Assembly: GCA_900770415.1 (NCBI GenBank)
Contig: CAAGKN010000004.1
Location: 1-64,000, forward strand
Source: Clostridia bacterium
GTDB taxonomy: Bacteria; Bacillota; Clostridia; TANB77; CAG-508
Length of the DNA stretch: 64,000 bases
Reading direction: 5' to 3'
Under the pieces are notes generated by a model. It made no database searches. It was not told the origin of the DNA and saw nothing but the letters and a program-made list of their open reading frames with translations. Both the position numbers and the translations under genes were made by a program. Positions 34,083 through 43,232 of the stretch are shown one piece after another; the first letter of the stretch is position 1, and each line of letters starts with the position of its first letter.

Positions 34083-35450
34083 GTGAAAGCACACAAAATA
34101 ATAACAATAACAACAATTATATTAGCAATAATTATAATTTCAATAGCATCAGTGGGAGGAATATATAAGCTAAAAGAGTACAAAGTAGTAAATGTAGTTC
34201 CAGATTACTTGTTAGGAATGGAATTTAAAAATAGTAGAGTAGCAAATTTTAATGTAAGTGATGAAATCTCAGAAACTAAAATTTATGATAAAGATGGAAA
34301 TGAAGTAACAGAAAAACAAGAAGGCATTGAATATACAGAAGAAAATGGATATAAAACTGTTGAAACAAAAGTAAATAGTGATGAAAACTTAACTACTTCT
34401 AACTATAAGCTTGTAAAAAGAATACTAGAAAAAAGACTAAAAGACCTTAAAACAGAACAATATATAGTAAGGTTGAATAAGGACAATGGAAATATTCAAA
34501 TAGAAATTCCAGAAAATGAAGAAACAGATGAAATATTGGCGGTACTTGCACAAAAAGGAATATTTGAATTGCAAGACAGCGATACAAAAGAAGTTTTATT
34601 AAATAATAATAGTGTAAAAAAAGTAGCTGTAGTATATGGACAAACAGAAACAGGAGTTGCAGTATACTTACAAATAAAATTTGATAAAGAAGGAACAAAA
34701 AAACTAGAAGAAATAAGTAAAAAATATATACAAACAACAGAGCAACAAACAAATGAAAATGGCGAAACAGAAGATAAAGAAGTAAAAAAAGAAGTGGCAA
34801 TAGTATTTGATGGACAAGAATACAGAACAACATATTTTGGAGATACAATAACAGATGGAACTTTGAATGTTGCAATTGGAAGTGGAAAGAATAATTCTTC
34901 TATACAAAACTATGTATTAATAGCAGATGAATTAAAAGCAATATTAAATAGTGGAGTGCTACCTATACAATATGAAATAACTGAAAACACAGTATCACCA
35001 AGAATAACAACAGAGAATGTAAAAGTTGCAATATATGTACTTTTAGCTATATTTGCAATTAGCTTAGTGTACTTTATAATTAAATTGAAACTTAAAGGAA
35101 TCTTGGCATCTGTTTTACAAATTGGTTATGTAGCATTATTACTATTAACATTAAGATATACAAATGTGGTAATATCTTTAGAAGGAATTGTAGGAATATT
35201 AGTAGGAACAATATTAAACTATATGTTTATATATTTTGCTTTTAAAAATGAAAAAGAAAGTTATTTAAAAAATACAGTTGCAAAATTTGCTGTAAGATTA
35301 ATCCCAATCTACATTATAGCAATAGTATTTACATTTAACACTTTAACCAATATAGCAAGTTTAGGAATGACATTGGTATGGGGACTAATAATTTTATATG
35401 TATATAATTTAATATTCACACAAGTAATAATAAAAGAAATAAAAAATTAG
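34083..35450 (+). CDS. secD: SecD-like protein translocase subunit
   Basis: SecD with SecF uses the proton gradient to pull proteins out of the SecYEG channel. The 455-aa protein starts at GTG 34083 behind AGGAGG. It has one N-terminal membrane helix, a periplasmic region with ILEKRLKDLKTEQYIVRL (P1-type) and TDGTLNVAIGSG, then about five or six helices in residues 315-455. Family motifs such as the conserved Asp of TM4 and the GADI(V) segment are not evident, so it is a divergent member. Confidence 0.75.
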   Translation: MKAHKIITITTIILAIIIISIASVGGIYKLKEYKVVNVVPDYLLGMEFKNSRVANFNVSDEISETKIYDKDGNEVTEKQEGIEYTEENGYKTVETKVNSDENLTTSNYKLVKRILEKRLKDLKTEQYIVRLNKDNGNIQIEIPENEETDEILAVLAQKGIFELQDSDTKEVLLNNNSVKKVAVVYGQTETGVAVYLQIKFDKEGTKKLEEISKKYIQTTEQQTNENGETEDKEVKKEVAIVFDGQEYRTTYFGDTITDGTLNVAIGSGKNNSSIQNYVLIADELKAILNSGVLPIQYEITENTVSPRITTENVKVAIYVLLAIFAISLVYFIIKLKLKGILASVLQIGYVALLLLTLRYTNVVISLEGIVGILVGTILNYMFIYFAFKNEKESYLKNTVAKFAVRLIPIYIIAIVFTFNTLTNIASLGMTLVWGLIILYVYNLIFTQVIIKEIKN

Positions 35451-35476
35451 TATAAGACATAACAAGGAGGAGAAAC

Positions 35477-36136
35477 ATGTTTAAAGACAAAAAAAATATA
35501 TTTTTGGCAGTAATGGGTATTATAATATTAGCTGGAATAGTAATGTTTTGCATAAAAGGATTAAACTATAATTTATCTTATGGAAAGAATAGTAGTATTT
35601 CAATAAATATGGGAAAAGACGTAAATACAAATGAAATAAAACAATTGACCGAAGAAGTAGTTGGAAACAAAGCAAATGTTAGAACAATTAATGAATCAAA
35701 TAGTTTTATATTAATAACAGTAAAAGAAATATCAGACGAGCAAAAAGCTAATTTACTATCTAAAATCAATGAAAAATATTCACTAGATTTAAAAGAAGAT
35801 GATTTAAAAATTGCAAATAATGCACAAGTACAGTTATGTGATTTGATTAAACCATATATTGTACCATCTATAATTTCAATAGGCCTAATTATAATTTATT
35901 TTATTATTAGATATAGAAAATATGGAATAGCAAAAATAATCTTAGAAACATTAGGTTCAACAGTAATATTAGAAGCATTTTTATTTAGTATATATGCAAT
36001 TACTAGACTTCCAGTAAATAGTTTAACAATGCCATTAGCAGTAATTCTATTTGTTATAGTAATAATAGCATTAATGGAAAAGTTTAGAAAAGAAGAAGCA
36101 AAGGCAAAAGATAAAAATAAAAAGAAACAAAAATAA
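35477..36136 (+). CDS. Reduced SecF-like protein
   Basis: A 219-aa membrane protein directly after secD (26 bases, AAGGAGGAG). It has an N-terminal helix (residues 9-27), an extracytoplasmic alpha/beta domain of about 95 residues like the SecF P1 domain, then only about three helices (130-146, 157-177 and 182-200) and a Lys-rich tail. Normal SecF is near 300 aa with six helices, so this is a shortened form. Identity rests on position and topology more than on motifs. Confidence 0.6.
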   Translation: MFKDKKNIFLAVMGIIILAGIVMFCIKGLNYNLSYGKNSSISINMGKDVNTNEIKQLTEEVVGNKANVRTINESNSFILITVKEISDEQKANLLSKINEKYSLDLKEDDLKIANNAQVQLCDLIKPYIVPSIISIGLIIIYFIIRYRKYGIAKIILETLGSTVILEAFLFSIYAITRLPVNSLTMPLAVILFVIVIIALMEKFRKEEAKAKDKNKKKQK

Positions 36137-36174
36137 CAATAAAAACTTAATTATCATATAATATAATAATATAC

Positions 36175-36206
36175 ATATCGAATGGGAATAGACTCATTCG
36201 ATATTA
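36175..36206. terminator. Palindromic hairpin between secF and the rhodanese gene
   Basis: ATATCGAATG and CATTCGATAT form a 10-bp stem around GGAATAGACT, extended by AT pairing and followed by TATTATATA. It lies eight bases before the rhodanese ribosome binding site, so it may be a terminator or a translation-control hairpin. Confidence 0.55.
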
Positions 36207-36226
36207 TTATATAAAAGGTGATAAAA

Positions 36227-36553
36227 ATGAACATTTTAAAGTTTCTTAATTTTAATAGGCAAAGCCAAAATCTATCTTTAAATGAAGTAAAAGAAATAAT
36301 AAGAAATAATGAAAATGCTATTTTAATAGATGTTAGAAGCAGACAGGAATTTTTAGAAGGACACTTAAATGGTAGTATAAATATCCCACTATATGAATTA
36401 GAGCAAAGTTGTGAAAGCAAATTACAAGATAAAAATTCAATTATAATAACCTATTGTCAATGTGGAATGAGAAGTAAAAAAGCGATAACTATATTAAAAA
36501 AACATGAATATAAAAATTTATATCATTTAAAAGATGGATTAGACGCGATTTAA
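36227..36553 (+). CDS. Rhodanese-like sulfurtransferase
   Basis: A 108-aa single-domain rhodanese. ILIDVRSRQEFLEGHLNGSINIP is the CH2A-type segment and TYCQCGMRSKKA carries the active-site Cys (persulfide carrier) followed by the Arg of the loop. Start ATG 36227 follows AAAGGTG. No obvious metabolic partner is nearby. Terminator follows. Confidence 0.88.
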   Translation: MNILKFLNFNRQSQNLSLNEVKEIIRNNENAILIDVRSRQEFLEGHLNGSINIPLYELEQSCESKLQDKNSIIITYCQCGMRSKKAITILKKHEYKNLYHLKDGLDAI

Positions 36554-36583
36554 AAAGCTACTCACTAAAAGTGAGTAGCTTTA
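36554..36583. terminator. Terminator between convergent rhodanese and zinc-finger genes
   Basis: AAAGCTACTCAC and GTGAGTAGCTTT form a perfect 12-bp stem with a TAAAA loop. Confidence 0.9.
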
Positions 36584-36587
36584 ACTT

Positions 36588-36812
36588 TTAAAATTTGTAA
36601 TCTATTTTATTGTTTTTTATGTATCTATTTAAATTATTTATAGTAATACCACTTTCACTAGAAAGCTCCTGTATAGAATTAAAACTAATATTATCTTCTA
36701 TAATACTATTTAATTTAGCTATATCAAACATATCTTTTGATTCGCAATTACAACAAACATCATTATTTGACATAAAAAAACAACCGCAACGTGCACATCT
36801 TTTAAATTCCAT
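36588..36812 (-). CDS. YvyF-like zinc-ribbon plus helix-turn-helix protein
   Basis: A 74-aa protein. Residues 5-25 hold CARCGCFF...CCNCES, a four-Cys zinc knuckle; residues 45-70 look like a helix-turn-helix (IQELSSESGITINNLNRYI). This is the layout of the YvyF/TIGR03826 family described near flagellar genes, but no flagellar gene is here. Start ATG 36812 follows GGAGG. Its target is unknown. Confidence 0.7.
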   Translation of the reverse strand: MEFKRCARCGCFFMSNNDVCCNCESKDMFDIAKLNSIIEDNISFNSIQELSSESGITINNLNRYIKNNKIDYKF

Positions 36813-36961
36813 ACAAAACTACCTCCATATTCAAAAAATATTTTATCATAAAATGCAAAAAAAGCAAGTAAAAAAATGTAATTTGTATAATTAAAATTTA
36901 AATCACAAAAACATTGCAAATAACATATTATATAAAAAATACATATATGGAGGTAATTAAT

Positions 36962-37312
36962 ATGAATACGTTATTAATATTTTTTGCATTACCAATAGCT
37001 GTAATAATAGTATCAGCAATATTACAAAAAGTTTTAAAATGCCCATTAGCTGTTGCAGCATTAATATTTGCAATATTTTTAGTCGTTACATTTGCAGCTT
37101 TTGATGCAACATTTTTAATTGCAACACTTGCATATACAGTACTTGCTTTTATCACTGCATTAATAGTTAAACTACTTTGCAATGAGAGCGATGAAAATGA
37201 TGACAATGATGAGAGTGGATGTGGGTGTTTAAGCAATTTATTAAACACAAATAGTACAAATTCTAATAATAATTCAAGTGGATGTGGATGTAATAGATAT
37301 AGACGATTTTAA
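36962..37312 (+). CDS. Small membrane protein with a Cys/Asn-rich tail
   Basis: A 116-aa protein with three hydrophobic helices (about residues 3-20, 25-45 and 48-68), then an acidic stretch (NESDENDDNDE) and a low-complexity tail with two GCGC motifs flanking Asn/Ser repeats. The paired CGC motifs suggest metal binding or disulfides. Start ATG 36962 follows TGGAGGT; the open frame extends upstream without a ribosome binding site. Family not recognised. Confidence 0.65.
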   Translation: MNTLLIFFALPIAVIIVSAILQKVLKCPLAVAALIFAIFLVVTFAAFDATFLIATLAYTVLAFITALIVKLLCNESDENDDNDESGCGCLSNLLNTNSTNSNNNSSGCGCNRYRRF

Positions 37313-37398
37313 TAAATTCCAATTTATATAATTAATATTGAAATATTCCCAAAAAATATGATATAAATAAAGAAACAAATAACAAAGAGGTAGTAAAT

Positions 37399-38010
37399 AT
37401 GCAAAATAAAGGAATTGCAATATTTGGAGGAAGCTTTAATCCACCACTTAATTCACATTTAGAATTGGCAAAACAAGTAATAAAAAATTTATGCAATATA
37501 GAAAAAGTTATATTTGTTCCAGTAAGCACAAAATATAATAGAAAAAATAACCTTACAGAGGATGCTTATAGATATAAAATGCTCAAATTAATGTGCAACG
37601 GAGAAGAGAAACTGGAAGTATCTGATGTAGAGTTAAGCTATGGTAGACAGTTATATACAATAGAAACGTTAGATATATTTAAAAATGAATATCCAGAATA
37701 TGATATCTATTTTATAATGGGAACAGATAATCTAAAAGACTTGCATACATGGAAAGAACCAGAAAGAATATTAAAGAATTATAAGATAATTGTATTAGAA
37801 AGAAATGAAGATAACCTAGAAAAAATAATAGAAGAAGATAAATTATTAAGAGATAATAAAAAAGCCTTAATAATTGCAAAAAAAATAAAGTCTATAAAAC
37901 TAAGCTCAACAATTATTAGAGAAAAAATAAAAAATGGGGAAGAAGTAGAATCTTTTTTTAAAAAAGAAGTTTTAGAATATATTAATAAAAATGGACTATA
38001 CAAATTGTAA
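37399..38010 (+). CDS. nadD: Nicotinate-nucleotide adenylyltransferase
   Basis: NadD adenylylates nicotinate mononucleotide in NAD synthesis. The 203-aa protein has the nucleotidyltransferase GGSFNPPLNSH motif (usual T/HxGH form, with the final His kept), FVPVSTKYNRKN, the FIMGTDNLKDL segment with the conserved Asp, and LSSTIIREKI in place of the usual ISST-IR motif. Start ATG 37399 follows AAGAGG. Promoter-like TTGAAA at 37338 and TATAAA at 37362 lie upstream. A palindromic repeat follows the stop. Confidence 0.88.
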   Translation: MQNKGIAIFGGSFNPPLNSHLELAKQVIKNLCNIEKVIFVPVSTKYNRKNNLTEDAYRYKMLKLMCNGEEKLEVSDVELSYGRQLYTIETLDIFKNEYPEYDIYFIMGTDNLKDLHTWKEPERILKNYKIIVLERNEDNLEKIIEEDKLLRDNKKALIIAKKIKSIKLSSTIIREKIKNGEEVESFFKKEVLEYINKNGLYKL

Positions 38011-38020
38011 TTTATTTAGT

Positions 38021-38050
38021 GTAGGGGTCGCACTCTTGGGCGACCCCTAT
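38021..38050. repeat. GC-rich palindromic repeat, copy 3
   Basis: GTAGGGGTCG and CGACCCCTAT around CACTCTTGGG, between convergent nadD and the HAD phosphatase gene. Same family as the copies at 8397, 18697 and 51958. Confidence 0.78.
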
Positions 38051-38079
38051 ATCGTTTGAAATGAATTTGTTTATTTTCT

Positions 38080-38934
38080 TTAAAATTCAATAAATTTATA
38101 TACTGCTTCTGCAAATCCACCTGTTTCAACAGGATTTTCTGTTGTATATTTTGCAACGCTTTTTAATTCATCATAGCTGTTTGCAACAGCAACACCAATT
38201 CCAGAATTTTTAACCATATCTAAATCGTTTAAATTATCACCTATAGCTAATACTTCATCATTATTTATTTTTAAATAGTTTTTTAAAATATTTAATGCAG
38301 TATTTTTATTTATGTTTTTAGGAGATACATCTAAATATTCATATTCTTTATTTATTATGCTGTCTTTATATTCACCATATTTTCTTATTGTTGTTACAGA
38401 AATATCTTCTTTTTCTAAGATTTCATCTTTTACATTAGACAAGTCTTTTTCAGAAGAAATAACTAATTTACATACTTGAGGATTGTTAAATAATAAATAC
38501 TGACTAATATCAGGTATGATTGTAATTTTTAAAGAGCTGTCATAAATTTTACTTTGCTGTAATTTATAATTTCTTAAATCCATATATTGCAAACTTTCTG
38601 TTATAATCTCGGTGTTTGTATACAAATGAACATGCAATTTATGCTCTTTTGCAATAGAAATGCAAGAGTTTATTTGCTCTGGAGTTAATAATTGTTTATA
38701 AATTTCTTCACCTGTTTTTAAATTGATAATTTCATTTCCATTACCAAAAATACCATAATTTGCATTAAACTTAGAACACATTCCTTTTACAATAGGGTAT
38801 GTTTTACCTGTACAAATTACAAAATCTATATTTTTTTTATTTAAATCATTTATAGCTTTGAAGTTGTTTTCATAAATTGAGCCAGCTTTATCAATTATTG
38901 TTCCATCTAAATCACTAGCAACTAATTTAATCAT
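38080..38934 (-). CDS. HAD-superfamily Cof-type phosphatase
   Basis: A 284-aa phosphatase of the Cof/IIB HAD subfamily, which hydrolyses small phosphorylated metabolites. The catalytic motif VASDLDGTIID is at residues 5-15, motif II has FVICTGK near 38, and the C-terminal motif IGDNLNDLDMVKNSGIGVAVANS is near 228. The start is ATG 38934 behind GGAGG. Divergent from dnaE. Confidence 0.93.
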   Translation of the reverse strand: MIKLVASDLDGTIIDKAGSIYENNFKAINDLNKKNIDFVICTGKTYPIVKGMCSKFNANYGIFGNGNEIINLKTGEEIYKQLLTPEQINSCISIAKEHKLHVHLYTNTEIITESLQYMDLRNYKLQQSKIYDSSLKITIIPDISQYLLFNNPQVCKLVISSEKDLSNVKDEILEKEDISVTTIRKYGEYKDSIINKEYEYLDVSPKNINKNTALNILKNYLKINNDEVLAIGDNLNDLDMVKNSGIGVAVANSYDELKSVAKYTTENPVETGGFAEAVYKFIEF

Positions 38935-39069
38935 ATTTTTACCTCCAACATTTTTATTATACCATATATTGGCATAATAGTAAAGAAAAAAAGACAAAAT
39001 TATGTAAACACGGATGTAGCAATGTATACAATCTAATTATAAAATTATGTAAATTATCAATAATATTAC

Positions 39070-39098
39070 TTGATAAAAAACTATCTTTATAATATAAT
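39070..39098 (+). promoter_or_regulatory. Promoter of dnaE
   Basis: TTGATA (39070-39075), 17 bases, TATAAT (39093-39098). It lies about 25 bases from the start codon. Confidence 0.6.
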
Positions 39099-39123
39099 AC
39101 AACCAAAAGAAAGAGAGAATAAA

Positions 39124-42100
39124 ATGTCAAATTTTGTGCACTTACATGTCCATAGTGAATTTAGTTTATTGGATGGAGCAAATAGAATAAAAGATTTACC
39201 AGCAAGAGCAAAAGAATTAGGAATGGATTCTATTGCTCTTACTGACCATGGGGTTATGTTTGGGGTAGTGGATTTTTATAAAGAATGTAAAAAGCAAGGA
39301 GTAAAGCCAATTATAGGATGCGAAGTATATGTAGCTCCAAGAACAAGATTTGATAAAGAACCTAATATAGATAACCATTATTATCATCTTATTTTGCTTG
39401 CAAAAAATGAAACAGGATACAAAAATTTAACACACTTGGTATCAATGGGATTTACAGAAGGCTTTTATTATAAACCACGTATAGATTATGAAATATTAGA
39501 AAAATATCATGAAGGGCTTGTGTGCTTAAGTGCATGTCTTGCAGGAAATGTAAATAGAGAAATTTTAAACAATAATATAGAAAAAGCAGAAGAAGTTGCC
39601 TTATGGCATAAAAATCTGTTTGGAGAAGACTACTATTTAGAGATACAGCCAAATGGGCTTCCAGAGCAAGTACTAGTAAATCAAAAACTAATAGAAATGT
39701 CTAAAAAACTGGATATTCCATTAGTTGCAACAAATGATTCACATTACTTAAAAAAGGAAGATGCATATAACCACGAGGTTTTACTTTGCATACAAACAGG
39801 TAAAAAAATGACAGATGAAGATAGAATGCGTATGGGAACAGACGAATTCTATGTAAAATCACCAGAAGAAATGGCAGAGTATTTTAAAAACGTTCCGGAG
39901 GCAATAGAAAACACAGTAAAAATAGCAGAAAAATGCAACTTAGATTTTGAATTTGGAAACACAAAGCTTCCAAATTATGAAGTGCCAGCAGAATTTATAA
40001 CACATACAGATTATTTTAAGAAACTTGCAAAAGATGGACTTGCAAGAAGATATGGAGAGAATCCAAGCAATGAAATAAAAGAACGTTTTGAATATGAATT
40101 ATCTGTAATAGAAAAGATGGGATACGTAGATTATTTCTTAATTGTATGGGATTTTATAAATTATGCTAGAACACAAGGAATAGCAGTAGGACCAGGACGT
40201 GGTTCTGGAGCAGGCTCAATTGTTGCGTATGCCTTAGGAATTACAGATATAAATCCAATAAAATATAATTTACTTTTTGAAAGATTTTTAAATCCAGAAA
40301 GAATAAGTATGCCTGACTTTGACGTAGATTTTGACTACGAAAGAAGAGGGGAAGTAATAGATTATGTTGGTAGAAAATATGGAAAAGACCATGTTTCTCA
40401 AATAATAACATTTGGAACAATGTCTGCAAGAATGGTAATAAGAGATGTTGCAAGAGCTTTAGATGTTCCTTATGCGGAAGTGGATAAACTTGCAAAAATG
40501 GTTCCAAATGAACTTCATATTACAATAAAAAAAGCATTAGAGCAAAATAGAGAATTTGGAAATCTATATGAACAAGATGAGCAGACAAGAAAATTACTAG
40601 ATATAGCAATGGGATTAGAAGGACTTCCAAGACAGGCTTCAACACATGCTTGCCGGGATAGTAATTACAAAAGATCCTGTAATAGACTATGTGCCTCTAT
40701 ATGTAAACGAAGGAACAATATCAACACAATATATAATGACAACACTAGAAGAACTAGGTTTATTAAAAATGGACTTTTTAGGGCTTCGTACACTTACAGT
40801 TATTTCTGATACAATAAAATTAGTAAAAAAGTGTAGGGGAATAGATGTAAAAATCGATAAAGAAATGAATGACAAAAAGGTATTTGAAGAGACTTGGCAA
40901 AGTGGAAATACATCAGGTGTATTCCAATTCGAGAGCCAAGGTATGAGAAACTTTATGAAGGAACTAAAACCAGATTGCTTAGAAGATATAATTGCAGGTG
41001 TTTCTTTGTACAGACCAGGGCCAATGGATCAAATACCAAGATATATAAAAAACAAGCTTAATCCAGAACATAGTGAGTACACACATCCAAGTTTAGAGCC
41101 AATATTAAATGTAACTTATGGATGTATGGTATACCAAGAACAAGTTATGCAAATAGTTAGAGATTTAGCTGGCTATTCTTTAGGAAGAGCCGATCTAGTA
41201 AGACGTGCCATGGGAAAGAAAAAACTAGATGTAATGGCAAAAGAAAGGGAAAACTTTATACATGGACAAACAGATGAAAACGGAAATGTAATAATTCCTG
41301 GCTGTGTTAGAAATGGAATAGATGAAAAATCTGCAGATAAAATATTTGACGAGATGGCTGAGTTTGCAAAATATGCATTTAATAAATCACATGCAGCAGC
41401 ATATGCTGTTGTAGCGTATGAAACAGCATATCTAAAAACATATTATCCACCAGAATTTATGGCGGCAACATTAAATAGTTTTTTAGGAAATTTAGATAAA
41501 GTTCCAGAATATATAGATGAATGTAAAAGGCTAAAAATAGAAATTTTAAAACCAGATATTAATAAAAGCTATACAAAATTTGCAGTTTATGGAGATAAAA
41601 TAAGGTTTGGACTTCGGAAGTGTAAAAAATGTTGGAACAGCTGTAGTTGATACTATTGTAAAAAATAGAAAACAAAATGGAGAGTTTAAAAGCTTTACAG
41701 ACTTTTGCGAAAGAATGCAAGGAGAATCTGTAAATAAAAAATGTATAGAAAGCTTAATAAAAGCAGGAGCTTTTGATGAATTTGAACAAACAAGAAGTAC
41801 ACTTTTAGCATCATTTGAAACAATAATAGATACAATAAATGATACATCAAAAAAAACAATGCAAGGTCAAGTTACAATGTTTGATTTAGGAAAAACAGAA
41901 GATGAAAAAATAGAAAGCATGAAATATAAATTTACAACATTAAAAGAATTTGACGAAAAAGAGTTATTATCAATGGAAAAAGAAATGCTTGGAATTTATA
42001 TATCTGGACATCCATTAGAAAAGTTTAGAAAGAATATAGAAAAAGTTGCAACAATTAATACACTTCAAATGATACAAATGAAAGAGCAAAATGATTTTAG

Positions 42101-42659
42101 CCAAGATGGAAAATCAGTAAAGTATGTAGGAATAATAAATTCTATAAAGAAAAAATATACAAAGAAAAATACATTAATGGCATTTATGACAGTAGAAGAT
42201 TTATATGGAAGCACAGAGATAATAGTATTTGATAGCTGCTATAGTAAAGCACAAAACATTTTATTGGAAGAAAATATAGTGCTAATAGAAGGACGTTTAA
42301 GCATAAGAGAAGATGACGATGTAAAAATAGTTGCAAATAGTATAACAGAATTTAACGAGAATACAACAATAAATAATGAAGTAGCAGGTCATGAACTTAC
42401 TAAAAGACAGACTACAAATAGTATAGGAACAAATGAAACTGTTCGACCTAAAATGATAATAATAAATATAACAAATTTATCAGAAGAACAAAAATCAAAA
42501 TTAAGAGGAGCAATAAAATTCTTTTCAGGAGATAGAAATAATATAGCAATAAGTGTAAAAAATGAAGATAAAATATTACCATGTGGAGCAATATATTTAA
42601 CAGAAGAAATTCTAAAACAATTTGAAGAGATAGTAGGAAAAGAAAACATAGAATTGTAA
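39124..42659 (+). CDS. dnaE: DNA polymerase III alpha subunit (DnaE), read through two +1 frameshifts
   Basis: Replicative C-family polymerase. The PHP domain starts HLHVHSEFSLLDG; the palm has GPGRGSGAGS and the catalytic MPDFDVDFD near residue 400. The fingers, helix-hairpin-helix and an OB-fold follow. The first open frame meets CGG at 40654-40656 and would stop at 40809; skipping C40654 restores THACGIVITKDP. The second meets CGG at 41615-41617 and would stop at 41650; skipping C41615 restores RFGLGSVKNVG. The three segments give about 1177 aa, the expected size with no gap. ATGs at 40646 and 41607 are not starts. Start ATG 39124 follows AAGAGAG. An essential polymerase with two lesions of the same type argues for programmed reading. 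Confidence 0.93.
40651..40657 (+). other. CGG-associated +1 frameshift site 3 (dnaE): TGC C GGG
   Basis: CGG follows TGC in frame. Skipping one C gives Cys-Gly-Ile, restoring the conserved STHA-x-G segment. This is the only one of the eight sites in which the four-base unit is CGGG. Confidence 0.82.
41612..41618 (+). other. CGG-associated +1 frameshift site 4 (dnaE): CTT C GGA
   Basis: In the second dnaE frame, CTT is followed by CGG. Skipping C restores FGLGSVKNVG at the helix-hairpin-helix region. The zero frame stops 11 codons later. Confidence 0.85.
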
Positions 42660-42699
42660 AAAAATTACAATTTTCCTAGTATATAAAAATGCTATAATT

Positions 42700-42755
42700 G
42701 CTATTGCCTTTGATATTTCCTCATTAAATTAGGAAACTCAAATCAAGGTAAAAAG
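42700..42755. other. Long imperfect hairpin after dnaE
   Basis: TTGCCTTTGAT...TTTCCT and AGGAAA...ATCAAGGTAA can pair imperfectly across about 50 bases. It has no poly-T tail. It could be a weak terminator of dnaE. The rest of 42660-42810 shows no gene. Confidence 0.45.
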
Positions 42756-42812
42756 AAAAATATAATCAAACGAATAACAATAAAAAATCTGAATAAAATT
42801 AATAAAACCTAT

Positions 42813-42840
42813 TGACTTTTTATATAAATGGGTATAAATT
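42813..42840 (+). promoter_or_regulatory. Promoter of groES-groEL
   Basis: TTGACT at 42813-42818, with an AT-rich -10 region (TATAAATT, 42833-42840) immediately before the CIRCE-type operator. The exact -10 register is uncertain. Confidence 0.55.
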
Positions 42841-42841
42841 A

Positions 42842-42868
42842 TTAGCAGTCGAAGAAACAGACTGCTAA
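42842..42868. promoter_or_regulatory. CIRCE-type HrcA operator with a compensatory change
   Basis: TTAGCAGTC, a nine-base spacer, then GACTGCTAA. It is the CIRCE layout (TTAGCACTC-N9-GAGTGCTAA) with the C and G at the seventh position swapped symmetrically in both arms. Position after the promoter and before groES fits repression by HrcA during non-stress growth. Confidence 0.85.
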
Positions 42869-42917
42869 TTTTTAACAAAAAGTGACAAATAATCAAATCA
42901 AAAGGAGGAATGTGATT

Positions 42918-43187
42918 ATGATTAAACCATTAGCAGATAGAGTATTAATTAAAATGATAGAAAGTGAAGAAACTACAAAAAGTGGAATTATTTTATCAAG
43001 TGGTTCTAAAGAAAAACCACAAATAGCAGAAGTTGTAGCAGTAGGACCAGGAACAGATGATGTAAAGATGTATATAAAAGAAGGTGACAAAGTCATTATA
43101 AATAAATATTCTGGAACAGAGGTAAAATATGAAGACACAGAATATACAATAGTTAAACAGGAGGATATTTTAGCTATAGTAGAATAG
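42918..43187 (+). CDS. groES: Co-chaperonin GroES
   Basis: GroES caps the GroEL chamber. The 89-aa protein is slightly shorter than the usual 94-97. IKPLADRVLIKMIESEETTKSGIIL includes the mobile loop, and GDKVIINKYSGTEVKYEDTEYTIV the C-terminal half. Start ATG 42918 follows AAAGGAGG. Cotranscribed with groEL 45 bases later, under the CIRCE-type operator. Confidence 0.97.
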   Translation: MIKPLADRVLIKMIESEETTKSGIILSSGSKEKPQIAEVVAVGPGTDDVKMYIKEGDKVIINKYSGTEVKYEDTEYTIVKQEDILAIVE

Positions 43188-43232
43188 CGAAAAACGAATG
43201 AAAATATTATAAAAGAAAAGGAGACGATATAT

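Noticed and set aside
36914..36961. Upstream start for the small membrane protein at 36962
   Set aside because: No ribosome binding site; TGGAGGT is placed for ATG 36962.
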